From positions 1 through 8,488 of the forward strand of contig DASUBV010000124.1 in NCBI GenBank assembly GCA_035763085.1: DNA of 8,488 nt. Direction: 5' to 3'. The position numbers were made by a program, and so were the translations under genes. The DNA is from DASUBV01 sp035763085. GTDB taxonomy: Bacteria; Actinomycetota; Actinomycetes; Streptosporangiales; Streptosporangiaceae. Under the pieces are notes generated by a model. That model was not told where the DNA came from, did no database searches, and was given only the letters and a program-made list of their open reading frames with translations. This document shows, in pieces, positions 1 through 6,669 of the stretch; position 1 is the first letter of the stretch; every line of letters starts with the position of its first letter.

Positions 1-826
1 CCTCCATGGTGTGGAACAGGTCCAGGAAGTCCACGTAGTCCGCCGTCACGTTCTCCCCGGCGGCGCCCATCATCAGCATGAAGTCCATGAAGCCGTGGGT
101 GGCGTTGCCCGGGGCCCACAGGCTGTCCAGGCTGACCTCCGCCAGCGCAGCCGAAACGTTGCTCGTCGCGATCCAGTCCACCGCCTTGCGGTCGAACTCC
201 GGGTCCGGGCCGTGCGGGCCGAACTGGCGCGGCCCGCCCAGCTCCAGCGACAGGTGACCGGTCCCGATGATGGCCACCCGCAGGTCACTGGGCCAGGCCT
301 CGACCATCGCGCGGATCGCCTGGCCGAGCTGGACGAACCGGCCCGGCTGCGGCATCGGCGGGGCGAAGATATTGGTGTAGACCGGCACGATCGGCAGGTC
401 AGCCTCAGGTCGCAAGGTGATGATCGGGCAGGTGATGCTGTGGTCCACCCGCAGCTCGTTGCTGAACGCCAGGTCGAAGCCAGCGTCAATGCCCGACCGC
501 AGCACGTGCGCCGACAGGTCCTCATGGCCGCGCAGCAGCAGCCGCGGCAGCCCGAACTCGCGCTCCTCGTTGTAGAAGTTCGCGTCGTAGAACGGCGCCT
601 TGCCGATCAGGAACTGCGGCATGTTGTCCAGCCACAGCTGGTGGAAGTGGTCGCTGCCCACCATGACGAGCAGGTCCGGCTGCGCACGGGTCAGCGTCTC
701 CCGGAACGACTCGATCTTGGCCACCCACTCGTCGGCGAACGGGGGCCGGTCACTGCCGGTCGAGGTACTGGCCCGGTAGTAGAACGGGTGGTGCGTCGAG
801 GCGATGACCGCTGCCACCGTCGCCAT
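1..826 (-). CDS. LigB-type (class III) extradiol ring-cleavage dioxygenase homologue, 3'-truncated by window edge
   Basis: The reverse strand is open from an ATG at 826 to base 1 without a stop: 275 complete codons are visible and the C-terminus lies outside the window. An AAGGAG Shine-Dalgarno (832-837) sits 5 nt before the ATG and fixes the start. The protein matches the LigB fold (protocatechuate 4,5-dioxygenase beta subunit and relatives, non-heme Fe(II) ring cleavage). It has an early STHHPF motif (His12/His13), MVGSDHFH (His60) in the place of the second metal ligand, GTGHLSLELGG (188-198) in the place of the family's GTGG-x-SH loop, and a DPEFDRKAVDW segment (208-218). The length fits a 275-300 residue family. 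By my recall of the family, the catalytic His of the GGxSH loop is Leu194 here, although His191 is close, and the Glu metal ligand near 240-246 is not obvious in GNATHGF. Substrate and activity are therefore uncertain. It lies 65 bp downstream of the CoA-transferase gene on the same strand, so it is probably co-transcribed with it. Confidence 0.8.
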   Translation of the reverse strand, partial: MATVAAVIASTHHPFYYRASTSTGSDRPPFADEWVAKIESFRETLTRAQPDLLVMVGSDHFHQLWLDNMPQFLIGKAPFYDANFYNEEREFGLPRLLLRGHEDLSAHVLRSGIDAGFDLAFSNELRVDHSITCPIITLRPEADLPIVPVYTNIFAPPMPQPGRFVQLGQAIRAMVEAWPSDLRVAIIGTGHLSLELGGPRQFGPHGPDPEFDRKAVDWIATSNVSAALAEVSLDSLWAPGNATHGFMDFMLMMGAAGENVTADYVDFLDLFHTME

Positions 827-867
827 GGCGGCTCCTTATGAGACGAAACGAGGCTGGCGCCCCCCAG

Positions 868-882
868 GCTGGCCCCGCCAGC
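868..882 (-). other. Short hairpin between the CoA-transferase and LigB-like genes
   Basis: GCTGGC (868-873) and GCCAGC (877-882) form a perfect 6-bp stem with a 3-nt loop. It lies in the 65-bp gap between the stop at 892 and the next start at 826. No T-rich tract follows on the minus strand. It is too weak to be called a terminator and could be an RNA processing or attenuation structure, or chance in GC-rich DNA. Confidence 0.25.
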
Positions 883-891
883 AACCCGCGC

Positions 892-2322
892 TCAGCCTGA
901 ACCAGAATCAGCCGGGCCCGTGGCCAAAGTACCCGCTGGCGCCTCCGGCGCGGCAGGCCCAGCGCCCCCCGCCCCGTCGGCCGCCGCCCGGGCCCCGTCC
1001 GCCGCTGCTCGGCCGGCCCCGTCCACTGCCGCTGGCCCGGCCCAGTCCCCTGTCGCTTGCCCTGCCCCGCCGACCGCCGGCGCGCCCTCCCTGGGCTTGC
1101 TGTTATCAGCCTCGGCCGCCCGTCCGGCCGGCGATCCCTCCTGCCGGGCCGGGGACGACGGAGCCGCGAGCCACGCCCGGATCTCTGCCCCGTGCTGGTC
1201 CAGCACCGGCGGCGGCAGCCGGTAGCTCGGCGGGCTGGCCGAGAACGTGACCGGGTGCCGGATGGTGGGCATGCCCGAGGTCCCCTTCCCGGCGGTGACT
1301 ACCGGCTCCAGGCCGAGGTCGCGGGCCAGCGCGATGCCGCCGTCCACGGTGTTGATCGGGCCGCACGGGATCCCGGCGGCCGTCAGCCGGCCGAACCACT
1401 CCTGCGACGTCGCTGCGGCGAGCTGCCCGGTCAGCAGCGGCCGCAGTTCGGCGCGGTTGGCCGTGCGCTGCTTATTGACCGCGAATCGCGGGTCATCGGC
1501 CACCCCGGGGATCCCGAGCACCTGGCACAGCCGCTGGAACTGAGCATCGTTGCCCGCGGCGATGACGATCTCGCCGTCGCCGGTGGGCAGCGGCTCGTAC
1601 GGGAACAGGCTGGGATGGGCGTTTCCCATCCGGTGCGGCACTACGCCGCCGGCGGCGACCGCGCTGGCCTGGTTCACGAGCCCGGACATGGCCGAGGCCA
1701 GCAGGCTGGACTCGACGAGCTGGCCGTCCCCGGTAGCGTCCCGGTGCCGGAGAGCGGCCAGGATGGCGATGGCCGTGTGCAGGCCGGCCATCACGTCGAA
1801 GACGGCCACGCCGGCCCGGTACGGCGGGCCGTCGGCATCGCCGGTCAGGCTCATCAGCCCCGACATCGCCTGCACGATCAGGTCATAGCCAGGAAGCCCG
1901 GCACCCTGGCCGGCGCCGAACCCGGTAATAGAGGCATAGATGATGGCCGGGTTGGCGGCGCTGACGCTGGCGTAGTCGAGCCCGTACTTGGCCAGCCCGC
2001 CGGGCTTGAAGTTCTCCACCAGGATGTCGGCCCGCCGGGCCAGCTCGGCCGCGGCCGCCCGGTCGCCGTCCTGGCGCAGGTCCAGCACGACCGACCGCTT
2101 ATTGCGGTTGATCGCCAGGAAGTAGGTGGAGACGCCGTCAGTAGTGACCGGCGGCTGCCAGTGCCGGGTGTCGTCGCCGCCGGGAGCCTCGACCTTGATC
2201 ACATCGGCGCCGAGGTCGGCTAGCAGCATCGTGCAGTAGGGCCCGGCCAGGACCCGGGAGAAGTCAGCGACCAGGAGGCCGGCGAGCGGACCGGGGGGCG
2301 GCGGGCTGGACGGACTGCTCAT
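892..2322 (-). CDS. CaiB/BaiF-family (class III) CoA-transferase with low-complexity C-terminal tail
   Basis: This 476-residue protein belongs to the formyl-CoA transferase/CaiB/BaiF family, which moves CoA between carboxylic acids through an aspartyl-CoA thioester intermediate. Visible signatures are LLVADFSRVLAGPYCTMLLADLGADVIKVE near the N-terminus (16-45), NRNKRSVVLDL (72-82), VENFKPG (102-108), SITGFG (131-136), and VFDVMAGLHTA (174-184), in which Asp176 is the expected catalytic nucleophile. The family core ends near residue 386. Residues 387-476 are an Ala/Gly/Pro/Asp-rich tail with DGAxxAAA repeats and no recognisable domain, which takes the protein well beyond the usual 380-410 residues. 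The ATG at 2322 opens a good N-terminus, with only a weak GAGAG upstream. It is the first gene of a minus-strand unit whose next member is the LigB homologue, and it diverges from tyrS. The donor and acceptor acids cannot be read from the sequence. Confidence 0.9.
   Translation of the reverse strand: MSSPSSPPPPGPLAGLLVADFSRVLAGPYCTMLLADLGADVIKVEAPGGDDTRHWQPPVTTDGVSTYFLAINRNKRSVVLDLRQDGDRAAAAELARRADILVENFKPGGLAKYGLDYASVSAANPAIIYASITGFGAGQGAGLPGYDLIVQAMSGLMSLTGDADGPPYRAGVAVFDVMAGLHTAIAILAALRHRDATGDGQLVESSLLASAMSGLVNQASAVAAGGVVPHRMGNAHPSLFPYEPLPTGDGEIVIAAGNDAQFQRLCQVLGIPGVADDPRFAVNKQRTANRAELRPLLTGQLAAATSQEWFGRLTAAGIPCGPINTVDGGIALARDLGLEPVVTAGKGTSGMPTIRHPVTFSASPPSYRLPPPVLDQHGAEIRAWLAAPSSPARQEGSPAGRAAEADNSKPREGAPAVGGAGQATGDWAGPAAVDGAGRAAADGARAAADGAGGAGPAAPEAPAGTLATGPADSGSG
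971..1036 (-). repeat. Degenerate 21-nt tandem repeat in the CoA-transferase tail
   Basis: On the plus strand, units at 971-991 and 992-1012 both begin gccccgtc and match at 18 of 21 bases. A more diverged unit follows 3 nt later at 1016-1036. Each encodes a DGA(R/G)-Ala-rich heptad on the minus strand, within the low-complexity tail of the CoA-transferase. Slippage or duplication in GC-rich DNA would explain it. Confidence 0.5.
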
Positions 2323-2351
2323 GGGCGACAGGCTCTCATAGGCTAATGTTG

Positions 2352-2393
2352 CCTCAGCCAGCGGCTGCCGCTGGCCTCCATGATCATCTGAGG
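2352..2393. promoter_or_regulatory. Nested inverted repeat upstream of the CoA-transferase gene
   Basis: Inner arms CCAGCGG (2358-2364) and CCGCTGG (2368-2374) are perfect over 7 bp with a 3-nt loop. They are enclosed by outer arms CCTCAG (2352-2357) and CTGAGG (2388-2393). A TGATCA palindrome lies at 2381-2386. The element begins 30 bp upstream of the CoA-transferase start codon, a suitable place for an operator or a 5'-UTR structure. No regulator can be assigned. Confidence 0.4.
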
Positions 2394-2416
2394 ACAGGCG
2401 GACGCGAGATGCACGC

Positions 2417-2461
2417 GCGATATTGCCCGGTGCGATATTGCCCGCTCAGCGATCTTGTCCG
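2417..2461. repeat. Three-copy 13-bp direct repeat in the tyrS upstream region
   Basis: The 13-mer gcgatattgcccg occurs perfectly at 2417-2429 and 2432-2444 (15-bp period). A third copy at 2449-2461 matches at 11 of 13 positions (gcgatcttgtccg). The copies lie 136-180 bp upstream of the chosen tyrS start and about 95-140 bp upstream of the divergent gene's start. The AT-containing core stands out in GC-rich DNA. It resembles iterated binding sites (iterons or operators), but no protein can be named. Confidence 0.5.
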
Positions 2462-2596
2462 TTATGCGCTGACCGCCGCGGCCTGAGCCGAAGCTCGCTC
2501 GCCGCCTGGCACCCTTCCGCTTCCCGGCGGACCCGATTTCCGCGATCTCGTAAGCCGTCCCGCGGCTCTCGCCACGCAGCTAGGGCGTTGACTCAG

Positions 2597-3805
2597 ATGA
2601 CCGGCATGTTCGACAGCTCCGCAACCCTCCAGCGCACCGCCGAGCAGGTATTCAGCGCTCCTGACCTGCGCCAGAAGCTGGCGTCCGGCCGGCCGCTGCG
2701 CATCAAGTACGGCGTGGACGTGACCGCCCCGTTCCTGCACATCGGGCACGCGGTGAATCTGTGGGCGATGCGCGAACTGCAGGAGGCCGGCCACAAGGTC
2801 ATCCTGCTGATCGGTGACTTCACCACGCGCATCGGCGATCCGACAGGAAAGTCCGCGACCCGCCCGGTGATCCCGGCGGCCCAGATCGACCGGGACGCCG
2901 GGGCGTTCATCAGCCAGGCCAGCCAGGTCCTGCTGACAGATCCGGCCGTCTTCGAGGTCCGGCGGAACTCCGAATGGTGGTCGCCGATGCCGCTGGAGCG
3001 ATTCCTGGAACTGCTGTCCCTGGCCACGCACGCCCGCCTGATCCAGCGCGACATGTTCCAGCGGCGGATGGCCTCCGGTACCGAGATTTACCTTCATGAG
3101 CTGCTCTATCCGGTACTGCAGGGCTACGACTCGGTGGAGCTGGAGTCCGACCTGACGATCGTGGGCACCGACCAGCTGTTCAACGAGCTGATGGGCCGGT
3201 TCTACCAGGAGCGCCTCGGCCACCAGCCGCAGGTGGTGATCACGACGGCGATCACGCCGGGCATCGACGGCCGGGAGAAGCAGAGTAAGAGCCTGGGCAA
3301 CTACATCGCCCTCGCCGACTCGGCCCGCGACATGTTCGGCAAGGCCATGAAGCTGCCCGACAGCCTGGCGGCGGAGTACCTGCGGGTCTACACGCTGATC
3401 CCGCTGGCAGAGATCGAGGGCCTGGAGCGGGCGATGGCGGCCGGGGAGCTCAACCCGATGGAGGCCAAGCGCCGGCTGGGCCAGGCCCTGGTGGAGCGCT
3501 ACTACGGTGCCGCCGCGGCAGCCGGCGAGGACGAGTGGTTCACGCGGGTGTTCTCCCGGCACGCGGTTCCGCAGGACGTGCCGGTGATCCGGGTCACCGA
3601 CCCTGATGTCACGCTGATCGAGCTGCTGCGGGCCTGCCTGCCCGAGCACTCGTCAACTCAGCTGCGGCGGCTGGTCCGGGATGGCAGCGTCCGGCTGGAC
3701 GGCGAGCACAAGCTCACTGACCCCGAGCAGCGCCACCCGGTCTCCGGCGGGGCGGTCGTCCGGGTCGGCAAGCGCCGCTGGTTCCGCATCACCTTCGGGG
3801 CCTAG
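2597..3805 (+). CDS. tyrS: Tyrosyl-tRNA synthetase, type 2 (TyrZ-like)
   Basis: This class I aminoacyl-tRNA synthetase charges tRNA-Tyr with tyrosine in the cytoplasm. From the ATG at 2597 it has 402 residues, the normal length of type 2 bacterial enzymes. The Rossmann fold carries HIGH at 48-51 after KYGVDVTAPFL. YPVLQGYDSVELESDL (171-186) followed by GTDQLFNEL (190-198) matches the tyrosine-binding region. The second signature is KQSKSLGN (228-235), the KMSKS loop. This distinguishes it from the type 1 enzymes with KFGKS/T that I recall for mycobacteria and Escherichia coli. Residues about 338-400 form the tRNA-binding S4 domain. The frame is open upstream to 2423, but that part is Arg/Ser-rich and would exceed the family length. 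An ATG at 2606 is a close alternative start, and no strong Shine-Dalgarno decides between them. The gene stands alone between a divergent and a convergent gene and ends at a strong hairpin. Whether it is the only TyrRS or a second copy cannot be told here. Confidence 0.93.
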   Translation: MTGMFDSSATLQRTAEQVFSAPDLRQKLASGRPLRIKYGVDVTAPFLHIGHAVNLWAMRELQEAGHKVILLIGDFTTRIGDPTGKSATRPVIPAAQIDRDAGAFISQASQVLLTDPAVFEVRRNSEWWSPMPLERFLELLSLATHARLIQRDMFQRRMASGTEIYLHELLYPVLQGYDSVELESDLTIVGTDQLFNELMGRFYQERLGHQPQVVITTAITPGIDGREKQSKSLGNYIALADSARDMFGKAMKLPDSLAAEYLRVYTLIPLAEIEGLERAMAAGELNPMEAKRRLGQALVERYYGAAAAAGEDEWFTRVFSRHAVPQDVPVIRVTDPDVTLIELLRACLPEHSSTQLRRLVRDGSVRLDGEHKLTDPEQRHPVSGGAVVRVGKRRWFRITFGA

Positions 3806-3816
3806 CGGCCGGGCTT

Positions 3817-3865
3817 CCTCAGCAGTTCGGGCTGCCCGCCTGCGAGGGGGCAGCCCGAACTGAGG
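3817..3865. terminator. Bidirectional hairpin terminator between convergent genes
   Basis: A perfect 14-bp inverted repeat, AGTTCGGGCTGCCC (3824-3837) with its complement at 3848-3861, has a 10-nt loop. It is extended by CCTC (3817-3820) pairing with GAGG (3862-3865) across a 3-nt bulge. It starts 11 bp after the tyrS stop and lies 44 bp beyond the stop of the convergent gene at 3910. No clear U tract follows in either direction, as is common for actinobacterial terminators. Position and stability support termination of both genes. Confidence 0.8.
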
Positions 3866-3877
3866 ACAGGCAGGCGC
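3817..3877. repeat. Right copy of an end-matched element pair flanking tyrS
   Basis: This stretch begins CCTCAGC (3817-3823) and ends with ctgaggacaggcaggcgc (3860-3877). The region before tyrS also begins CCTCAGC (2352-2358) and ends with a segment matching at 16 of 18 bases (2388-2405, ctgaggacaggcggacgc). Both enclose a hairpin, but with unrelated stems. They could be two members of a genomic intergenic repeat family, or a chance match. Confidence 0.35.
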
Positions 3878-3909
3878 CGCGCGGCCCGGCAGCCGCGGCG
3901 GCCCCGGAA

Positions 3910-4482
3910 CTAGGAGGCGACCGGCGTCCGGCGGCGGTAGCCCGCGATGTCGCGTGGCTCCGGCAGCCCGGGCTGGACCGCCGTCCCGGCCAGCATCGCG
4001 GCCAGCTCCGCGTAGGCGCCGGCCCGGTCGTTGTCCCTGGCGTGCTCCGCGCACCGTCCGCCGGGGATGATCTCGCAGTCCCAGCAGCCCATGCCGGCCG
4101 CCCCCGAGGCACGGTAGATGGCGGCGTCGCGGAGCGCGGCGATGACCACCTCGCGCTGCCGCGGCGTCAGGCCCGCCTCGTCGCGCCCGGCCTGGCGGGC
4201 CCGGGCCAGCAGCGAGGCCACCGACGTGGCATTCCGCTTGTCCCAGTGCACCAGCCGGGCCAGGAATTGCCGGTCCCGGCTGCCCAGCCGGACTCCGCGC
4301 AGCGCCTTCTCCAGGACCTCGCGGGCCGCCGTCCGGCGCGACCCCGCCTCGCCCCTGGCGGGCAGGCTCGGCGTCACCTGGACGGGAGCCTGGTCATCGG
4401 GGGCCCGGCGGGGCCGGATACACGAGGGCGTGGGAGCAACGGTGACCGGTCCGGTCACCTGAAGCTGCGCGCGGTCAGTCAT
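3910..4482 (-). CDS. Uncharacterised small protein with CX2CX7CX2H putative zinc site
   Basis: This is a 190-residue protein of unknown function. A TGAGGAGG Shine-Dalgarno lies about 10 nt before the ATG at 4482. Residues 1-50 are Pro/Ala/Arg-rich and probably disordered. Residues 51-125 appear helical and highly charged (REVLEKALRGVRLGSRDRQFLARLVHWDKRN, then LTPRQREVVIAALRDAAIYR). Then comes GCWDCEIIPGGRCAEHARD, in which Cys133, Cys136, Cys144 and His147 form a compact CX2CX7CX2H motif followed by a final helix (AGAYAELAAML). As far as I recall, actinobacterial hypothetical proteins often carry a similar segment (AYR...CxxC...G.C..H..D...AY..L), so a conserved lineage-specific family is likely. 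There is no signal peptide or membrane segment. The gene is monocistronic, convergent with tyrS and divergent from korA. A metal-binding regulatory or structural role is only an inference. Confidence 0.8.
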   Translation of the reverse strand: MTDRAQLQVTGPVTVAPTPSCIRPRRAPDDQAPVQVTPSLPARGEAGSRRTAAREVLEKALRGVRLGSRDRQFLARLVHWDKRNATSVASLLARARQAGRDEAGLTPRQREVVIAALRDAAIYRASGAAGMGCWDCEIIPGGRCAEHARDNDRAGAYAELAAMLAGTAVQPGLPEPRDIAGYRRRTPVAS

Positions 4483-4617
4483 GAAGCAACGGCCTCCTCA
4501 TCCGGCACGGGTTCGCCCGCGAGCCGGCTCTGGTGTCCCGCTCCCTACGGACTGTGCTCGGGAAGCACGGTCCGTTACTGCAGGACTACGCGAGTATGAC
4601 GCGCCGCGCCGCAGTCA

Positions 4618-4640
4618 GGTTGACACTCTGTGTAACAACC
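4618..4640. promoter_or_regulatory. Imperfect inverted repeat, candidate operator
   Basis: GGTTG (4618-4622) pairs with CAACC (4636-4640), and ACAC (4623-4626) pairs with GTGT (4630-4633). The loop is TCT and there is a 2-nt AA bulge on the right arm. It lies about 136-158 bp from the minus-strand start at 4482 and upstream of the presumed korA promoter. It overlaps a perfect TTGACA (4620-4625), but no matching -10 box follows at 16-18 bp. Confidence 0.35.
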
Positions 4641-4665
4641 TGCCAACGACTGGCCCGCGGCGGCA

Positions 4666-4698
4666 TTGCGGTCAAGCCCACGGCCGGCCCGGTAGAAT
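4666..4698 (+). promoter_or_regulatory. Candidate korA promoter
   Basis: TAGAAT at 4693-4698 fits the actinobacterial vegetative -10 consensus (TAGRRT) and stands out in GC-rich sequence. The -35 is poor: TTGCGG (4666-4671) is 21 bp away, and nothing good lies at 17-18 bp. Transcription would start near 4705 and give a leader of about 100 nt before korA. The odd palindrome CTGAA-C-TTCAG (4708-4718) lies at or just after that start site and could be an operator. Confidence 0.45.
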
Positions 4699-4808
4699 GT
4701 GAAGAGTCTGAACTTCAGCGCCCCCCATTCCGGGGCAGTGCCTAGAGGACGCACGCCGGCACCGCGTCAGTCACCCGGCCTCGGCGCGTGGAGGAGGCCT
4801 CGAAAGCT

Positions 4809-6669
4809 GTGACCAAGCAGGTCCAGAAGCGCGACCGCGTCATCATCAGGTTCGCCGGTGACTCCGGCGACGGAATGCAGCTCGCAGGTGACCGATTCAC
4901 CCAGGAGACTGCAACTTTCGGTAACGACCTGTCTACCCTGCCGAACTTCCCCGCCGAGATCAGGGCCCCAGCCGGGACCCTGCCGGGCGTCTCCAGCTTC
5001 CAGCTGCACTTTGCCGACCACGACATCCTCACGCCGGGGGATGCCCCCGACGTGCTGGTCGCCATGAACCCGGCGGCCCTGAAGGCCAACCTGGCCGACG
5101 TGCCGCGCGGCGCGGACATCATCGCCAACACCGACGAGTTCACCAAGCGCAACCTGACCAAGGTCGGTTACGCGGCCAGTCCGCTGGAGGACGGGTCGCT
5201 GGCGGCCTATCAGCTGCACGCCATCCCGATCACCTCGGTAACGGTCAAGGCGCTGGAGAGCTTCGAGATCACCCGCAAGGACGCCGAGCGAGCCAAGAAC
5301 ATGTTCGCCCTCGGGCTGCTGTCATGGCTGTATAACCGGCCAGTCGAGGGCACGATGCGGTTCCTGGAGTCCAAGTTCTCCGCCAGGCCCGTGATCATGG
5401 CCGCCAACAAGGCCGCCTTCCAGGCGGGCTGGAACTACGGTGAGACCACCGAGGCGTTCTCGGTCCAGTACGAGATCGGGCCAGCCACCCTGACGCCGGG
5501 CACCTACCGCAACATCACCGGCAACATGGCACTGGCCTACGGCCTGGTCGCGGCCTCGCGCCGGTCGGGCCTGCCGTTGTTCCTCGGCTCCTACCCGATC
5601 ACCCCGGCCTCGGACGTGCTGCACGAGCTGTCCAAGCTCAAGCGGTTCGGCGTCCGGACGATGCAGGCCGAGGACGAGATCAGCGGCGTCGGCGCCGCGC
5701 TGGGCGCGTCCTTCGGCGGCGGGCTGGGCGTGACCACCACCTCGGGCCCGGGCATGTGCCTGAAGGCCGAGACCATCGGCCTGGCCTCCTCGGTGGAGCT
5801 GCCGCTGATCGTCTGCGACATCCAGCGGGCCGGCCCGTCGACCGGCATGCCGACCAAGACCGAGCAGGCCGACCTGCTGATGGCCCTGTACGGCCGCAAC
5901 GGGGAATCCCCGGTGGCGGTGATCGCCCCGGCTACCCCCGCGGACTGCTTCGACACCGCCCTGGAGGCGGTCCGGATCGCGGTCAAGTACCGGACCCCGG
6001 TGATCATCTTGTCCGACGGCTACCTGGCCAACGGCTCGGAGCCGTGGCGGATCCCGGACGTGGACAGCCTGCCGCGGCTGCGCGATGAGTTCTCCTTCGC
6101 TACCCCCGCCGGCTCGCCCAACGGTGACGGCGCGCCGGGCTTCGAGCCCTTCCGGCGCGACTCCGAGACGCTGGCCCGGCCGTGGGCGATCCCCGGCACG
6201 CCGGGCCTGGAGCACCGGATCGGCGGCATCGAGAAGGCCGACGGCTCCGGCTCGATCTCCTACGATCCCGATAACCACGACCGGATGGTCCGGCTGCGGC
6301 AGGCCAAGATCGACGGGATCGCGGCCGACATCGGCCCGCTCCAGGTCGACGACCCGGACGGCCAGGCCAGGGTCCTGGTGCTGGGCTGGGGGTCGACCTT
6401 CGGCTCGATCGGCGCCGCGGTCCGCCGTGTCCGGCAGGCCGGCGGCTCGGTGGCCCAGGCGCACCTGCGGCACCTGTCGCCGTTCCCAGCCAACCTCGGG
6501 GAGGTGCTCAGCGCCTATGACAGGGTGCTGGTGCCCGAGATCAACCTGGGCCAGCTGGCCCTGCTGCTACGCGGCCGTTTCCTCGTCGACGTGATCTCCT
6601 ACAACCGGGTGCGCGGGCTGCCGTTCCGCGCCGCCGAACTGGCCGAGGTCATCCAGGATGTGATTACCA

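Larger units (their letters stand above)
2323..2596. other. Divergent intergenic region between the CoA-transferase gene and tyrS
   Basis: These 274 bp must hold the promoters of both divergent genes. They contain a nested inverted repeat (2352-2393) and a three-copy direct repeat (2417-2461), listed separately. I found no convincing -35/-10 pair for either direction. I also saw no T-box hallmark (an AGGGTGGNACCGCG-like sequence) that would indicate tRNA-sensing control of tyrS. The tyrS frame stays open upstream to a TTG at 2423, but those 58 codons are Arg/Ser-rich and do not look like the enzyme. Confidence 0.6.
4483..4808. other. Divergent intergenic region upstream of korA
   Basis: This 326-bp stretch separates the small Cys/His protein gene from korA. 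It contains an imperfect inverted repeat (4618-4640), a consensus-like -10 box (4693-4698), a short palindrome at the presumed start site (4708-4718), a 5-bp hairpin GCCCC/GGGGC (4720-4724 and 4732-4736), and the GGAGGAGG ribosome-binding site of korA (4790-4797). I see no convincing small gene in it. Confidence 0.6.

Noticed and set aside
11..841. Long plus-strand open frame opposite the LigB homologue
   Set aside because: It is Arg/His/Gln-rich and has no family features. It is the antisense shadow of a recognisable minus-strand gene with a good Shine-Dalgarno.
1057..2223. 388-codon plus-strand open frame opposite the CoA-transferase
   Set aside because: Antisense shadow caused by high-GC codon bias. 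The minus-strand product is a clear CaiB/BaiF protein.
2417..2461. CRISPR array or replication origin
   Set aside because: Only three copies with 2-4 bp spacers. There are no Cas genes, no DnaA boxes and no replication genes nearby.
2423..2596. N-terminal extension of tyrS from TTG 2423
   Set aside because: The 58 residues are Arg/Ser-rich, unlike any TyrRS, and overlap the direct repeats. The 402-residue form fits the family length.
2323..2596. T-box riboswitch upstream of tyrS
   Set aside because: No T-box consensus sequence and no recognisable specifier/antiterminator arrangement seen.
2462..3649. 395-codon minus-strand open frame opposite tyrS
   Set aside because: Arg/Gln/Gly-rich with no motif; antisense to an obvious TyrRS.
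4620..4648. Promoter using the perfect TTGACA at 4620-4625
   Set aside because: No acceptable -10 hexamer at 16-18 bp downstream. The hexamer is better explained as part of an inverted repeat.
5322..6473. 383-codon minus-strand open frame opposite korA
   Set aside because: Low-information Arg/Gly/Asp composition; antisense shadow of korA.
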